This document shows, in pieces, positions 61,916 to 64,000 of a stretch of DNA of 64,000 bases. The position numbers and the translations under genes were made by a program. The notes under the pieces are model-generated. The model did no database searches and was not told where the DNA came from. It saw only the letters and a program-made list of their open reading frames with translations. Position 1 is the first letter of the stretch, and each line of letters begins with the position of its first letter. The DNA is from Shewanella pealeana ATCC 700345 (lineage in GTDB: Bacteria > Pseudomonadota > Gammaproteobacteria > Enterobacterales > Shewanellaceae), in contig NC_009901.1 in assembly GCF_000018285.1 (NCBI RefSeq), positions 2,045,001 through 2,109,000 on the forward strand. Reading direction: 5' to 3'.

Positions 61916-62241
61916 TGCTCACCAAAGTTATTTAATGAATTGTTACGGACTATTTTATTGATAAGAGGCTGAGGCAAATACTAGGAAAATTGCTAATTGG
62001 AATAGAACTGGGATTTGGGTGTTACATATTTTGAATGCTAGGTAGGCCGTTTTATTTCCCCCACAAACAACCTACTTCAGTAGGGGCCGTTATCATCAAT
62101 TAGGCTCTGCAATTATTGAAATGAAGACTGATGAAGACTGATGCAGTCAGAGCCGTGGGGAGACGCGGAATAATAGAGCTGAGCTTGGATTACGAAACCA
62201 CGAAGGTCGTTAATGACCTTCGTTATCAGTTGTCGATGCTG
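61916..62241. other. Intergenic region with an IS605-like left-end relic
   Basis: 326 bp. At 62,071-62,084 the hairpin CCTACT/AGTAGG with loop TC, and at 62,093-62,110 an 18-bp stretch (tcatcaattaggctctgc), are identical to the left end of the element at 17,113 (17,143-17,160). Beyond it the sequence diverges. The rest, including the promoter of the outer-membrane protein gene, shows nothing clear. Confidence 0.55.
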
Positions 62242-63423
62242 CTAGCTTCTTTGAAGATACATAGGGTATAGGTTTGCAGGGTAGCCATTATTAATGGTTT
62301 CTAACATTGCGCCAAGGTAGGGCATAGAATGCATGAAGAATTGTTTATAGCCGCGACATAGGTGATGTAAACCTGGCTCCAAGTCTGCTGTGATTGCCGT
62401 TCGCTCTTTTGGACATCCGCCGTTGCAAAAAGGTCTAAAGTCACACTCTCGGCACTGTTTCGTTAGTGAGTGCCATTTAGCTAAACCAAACTGTGACTGG
62501 TTTTCACCACTGGCCATTTTGCCAAGATCGACGATATCGATATTGCCCAGTTTATAGTCATCATAACTATAGTGGTCGCATGAGTAGACACTTCCATCAT
62601 GTTCAAGCATGAGTTGCTGCCCGCACGCTTCAGAATGAAAGCACATTTGACTCGGCTGCCCTGCTAAAATAGCGAGTGTATTTTCAAACAATTGTATAAA
62701 GACCTTACCAACATCCTCTTTTTTCCACTCGTCGAAGACATCACATAAAAACTTGCCCCATTGTTGTGGGGATAAAGACCAATCTTTGCTAGCTCTTCTA
62801 TCGCGGTCATGTTCAACGCAGGGCTGAAATTGAATGACTGTGGAGCCTAATTCTTTTAATTTATTGTAGGTTTGTTTACCTAGGTGGGCATTATCACAAT
62901 GTACAACGGTTAGGGTATTAAAATTGACATTATGTTCCTTTAGTAGTGCGAGTCCTCGCATTACCTTGGGGTAGCTATTGTTGCCTTTTAAGTCTGGTCG
63001 ACCGTTGCCATGATTAAGCTCATCGCCATCTATGCTCAAACCGATTAAAAAGTTATTTTTCTTGAAGAACTTCGCCCAGCGTTCGTTGATTAGCGTACCG
63101 TTACTTTGAAAGGTATTGGAGATCTGCATACCAGGGCGAGCATACTGTTTTTGTAACTCGACTGCTCGTTCAAAAAAAGCGAGCCCACGCAGTGCCGGTT
63201 CACCACCTTGCCAGCTAAAATCAACACTGTTTATATGAGACGGCTGAGTTGCAATGTACTGAGAAATATAGCTTTCCAGCAACTCTTCAGACATCTGCAT
63301 CGTCGCATTAGGCTCGTATCGTTCCTCTTTACGTAGGTAATAGCAGTAATGGCAATCGAGATTACACTTAGCACCAACCGGTTTAACCAGAAGGTGAAAT
63401 GGGTATGTAGCTTGTGATGACAT
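62242..63423 (-). CDS. Anaerobic sulfatase-maturating enzyme family, radical SAM
   Basis: 393 residues, the normal length of anSME. The radical SAM cluster is C20-x3-C24-x2-C27 in AKCNLDCHYCYYL. The GGEP motif (SWQGGEPALRG) is near residue 70. The C-terminal SPASM region has many cysteines (EACGQQLM, YSCDHYSYDDYKLGN, CRECDFRPFCNGGCPKE) for two more iron-sulfur clusters. These enzymes turn a Cys or Ser of a sulfatase into formylglycine. No formylglycine sulfatase is in the window; the SdsA-type enzyme here does not need this step. Confidence 0.88.
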   Translation of the reverse strand: MSSQATYPFHLLVKPVGAKCNLDCHYCYYLRKEERYEPNATMQMSEELLESYISQYIATQPSHINSVDFSWQGGEPALRGLAFFERAVELQKQYARPGMQISNTFQSNGTLINERWAKFFKKNNFLIGLSIDGDELNHGNGRPDLKGNNSYPKVMRGLALLKEHNVNFNTLTVVHCDNAHLGKQTYNKLKELGSTVIQFQPCVEHDRDRRASKDWSLSPQQWGKFLCDVFDEWKKEDVGKVFIQLFENTLAILAGQPSQMCFHSEACGQQLMLEHDGSVYSCDHYSYDDYKLGNIDIVDLGKMASGENQSQFGLAKWHSLTKQCRECDFRPFCNGGCPKERTAITADLEPGLHHLCRGYKQFFMHSMPYLGAMLETINNGYPANLYPMYLQRS

Positions 63424-63501
63424 ATAGAAACTCCTCTATTGGGTCCCATTATCTCTTCAAGCTAGCAAGGGATCGACTAGGAAGTCTCCTAATGTCTGAG
63501 G

Positions 63502-64000
63502 CTAAATTAGATTTCGGCTATGAGCGTAGGCCACAAGCGATGAGGCATTGTCTAAATCTAACTGCTCAATCATCTTATATTTATGGTACTCAACGGTTTT
63601 GGCGGAAATATTGAGTGAGAGTGCAATTTTCTTTGCAGACATGCCTTTTGCCAAAAGCTTCAAAATATCCAACTGTCTTGCTGTTAGCACTGTTTTTTGG
63701 TTGAACTTTTCCTGTAATTCTGCGGAGACATATTGCTTTCCAGCCAGTACGGTTTCGAGTGCCTGTAGTAGCTCAAAACCCGCTTGATGTTTCACTATGT
63801 AGCCATCAGCACCATATTCGAATGCAGCCTGTAGGATTTCAGCTTCATCGTGCATGGTGAGGCAGATGATCTTTGCTTCTTTACATGTACGTTTTAGCAA
63901 GCCAAGTGTTTGGTTTAGCTGCATACCTGGCATTGAAATATCTGTGATGATGATATCGGGTTGAAATTGTTTAGCAGCTTGAATTAACTCTTCTGCATTG
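63502..64000 (-). CDS. LuxR-type response regulator, C-terminal part (cut by window edge)
   Basis: The frame is open to base 64,000, so the first part of the receiver domain is missing. The visible receiver part has the phospho-acceptor Asp in IIITDISMPGM, the Thr in CLTMHDEAEIL and the Lys in YIVKHQAG. The C-terminal LuxR/NarL helix-turn-helix reads LTARQLDILKLLAKGMSAKK, followed by ISAKTVEYHKYKM. The partner kinase must lie beyond the window. It is upstream of the radical SAM gene in the same direction, 78 bp away. Confidence 0.9.
   Translation of the reverse strand, partial: NAEELIQAAKQFQPDIIITDISMPGMQLNQTLGLLKRTCKEAKIICLTMHDEAEILQAAFEYGADGYIVKHQAGFELLQALETVLAGKQYVSAELQEKFNQKTVLTARQLDILKLLAKGMSAKKIALSLNISAKTVEYHKYKMIEQLDLDNASSLVAYAHSRNLI

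Overview
The window is a chromosomal segment of a gammaproteobacterium, almost certainly a Shewanella. The evidence is the 16S/23S/5S genes, the cysZ-smc-zipA-ligA block, the DUF4212 plus acetate-type symporter pair, the DUF2057, DUF2919 and DUF3135 proteins, and the protein sequences throughout. No prophage, CRISPR array or tRNA gene was seen. The first gene (DUF5916 family) and the last (LuxR-type response regulator) are cut by the window edges.

Layout. 1-9.4 kb: a DUF5916 outer-membrane-type protein, then cysZ, divergent from smc-zipA-ligA (chromosome organisation, division, DNA ligation). 9.5-14.6 kb: DUF2919 protein, a candidate small RNA on the minus strand, an HD-GYP phosphodiesterase, a YeeZ-like SDR protein, a DsbA-like oxidoreductase with a CGFC active site, and a PP2C phosphatase. 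15-20.9 kb: a two-component sodium:acetate-type symporter, a tnpB-less hairpin-rich element resembling the ends of IS200/IS605 transposons, a cNMP/CBS/DUF294 signalling protein, a DEDDh exonuclease and an LRAT-like protein. 21-28.5 kb: an orphan KAS III and a hydroxyproline-degradation cluster (GntR regulator, ketoglutarate-semialdehyde dehydrogenase, 4-hydroxyproline epimerase, remnant of a DapA-family deaminase; divergently, trans-3-hydroxyproline dehydratase and a DadA-like dehydrogenase), with a perfect 14-bp palindrome as the probable operator. 28.6-35.4 kb: two FAD oxidoreductases (one of the phytoene desaturase/retinol saturase type), an APC permease, Xaa-Pro aminopeptidase and gmhB.

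35.7-41.4 kb: a complete rRNA operon with two promoters, boxA, 16S, a spacer without tRNA, 23S, 5S and terminator. It is followed by a hairpin-rich stretch and a decayed IS630 transposase. 42.7-46.9 kb: nucleoside salvage (EamA transporter, NupC-type transporter, purine nucleoside phosphorylase, LysR regulator). 47-51 kb: DUF2057 protein, small membrane protein, CorA, DUF3135 protein, and a second HD-GYP protein whose GYP motif reads GTP.

51.3-61.9 kb looks like a coherent module for sulfated or detergent-like lipids: a secreted SdsA-type alkyl sulfatase followed by a small outer-membrane protein, a divergent LysR regulator with a clear inverted-repeat site, and a second transcription unit encoding a paralogous outer-membrane protein, RND adaptor, RND pump and FadL-type porin. 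After it come an anaerobic sulfatase-maturase-type radical SAM enzyme and the truncated response regulator.

The least explained signals are noncoding: the roughly 195-nt small RNA candidate at 9,975-10,172, and the structured element at about 17,113-17,500 with end relics elsewhere in the window.
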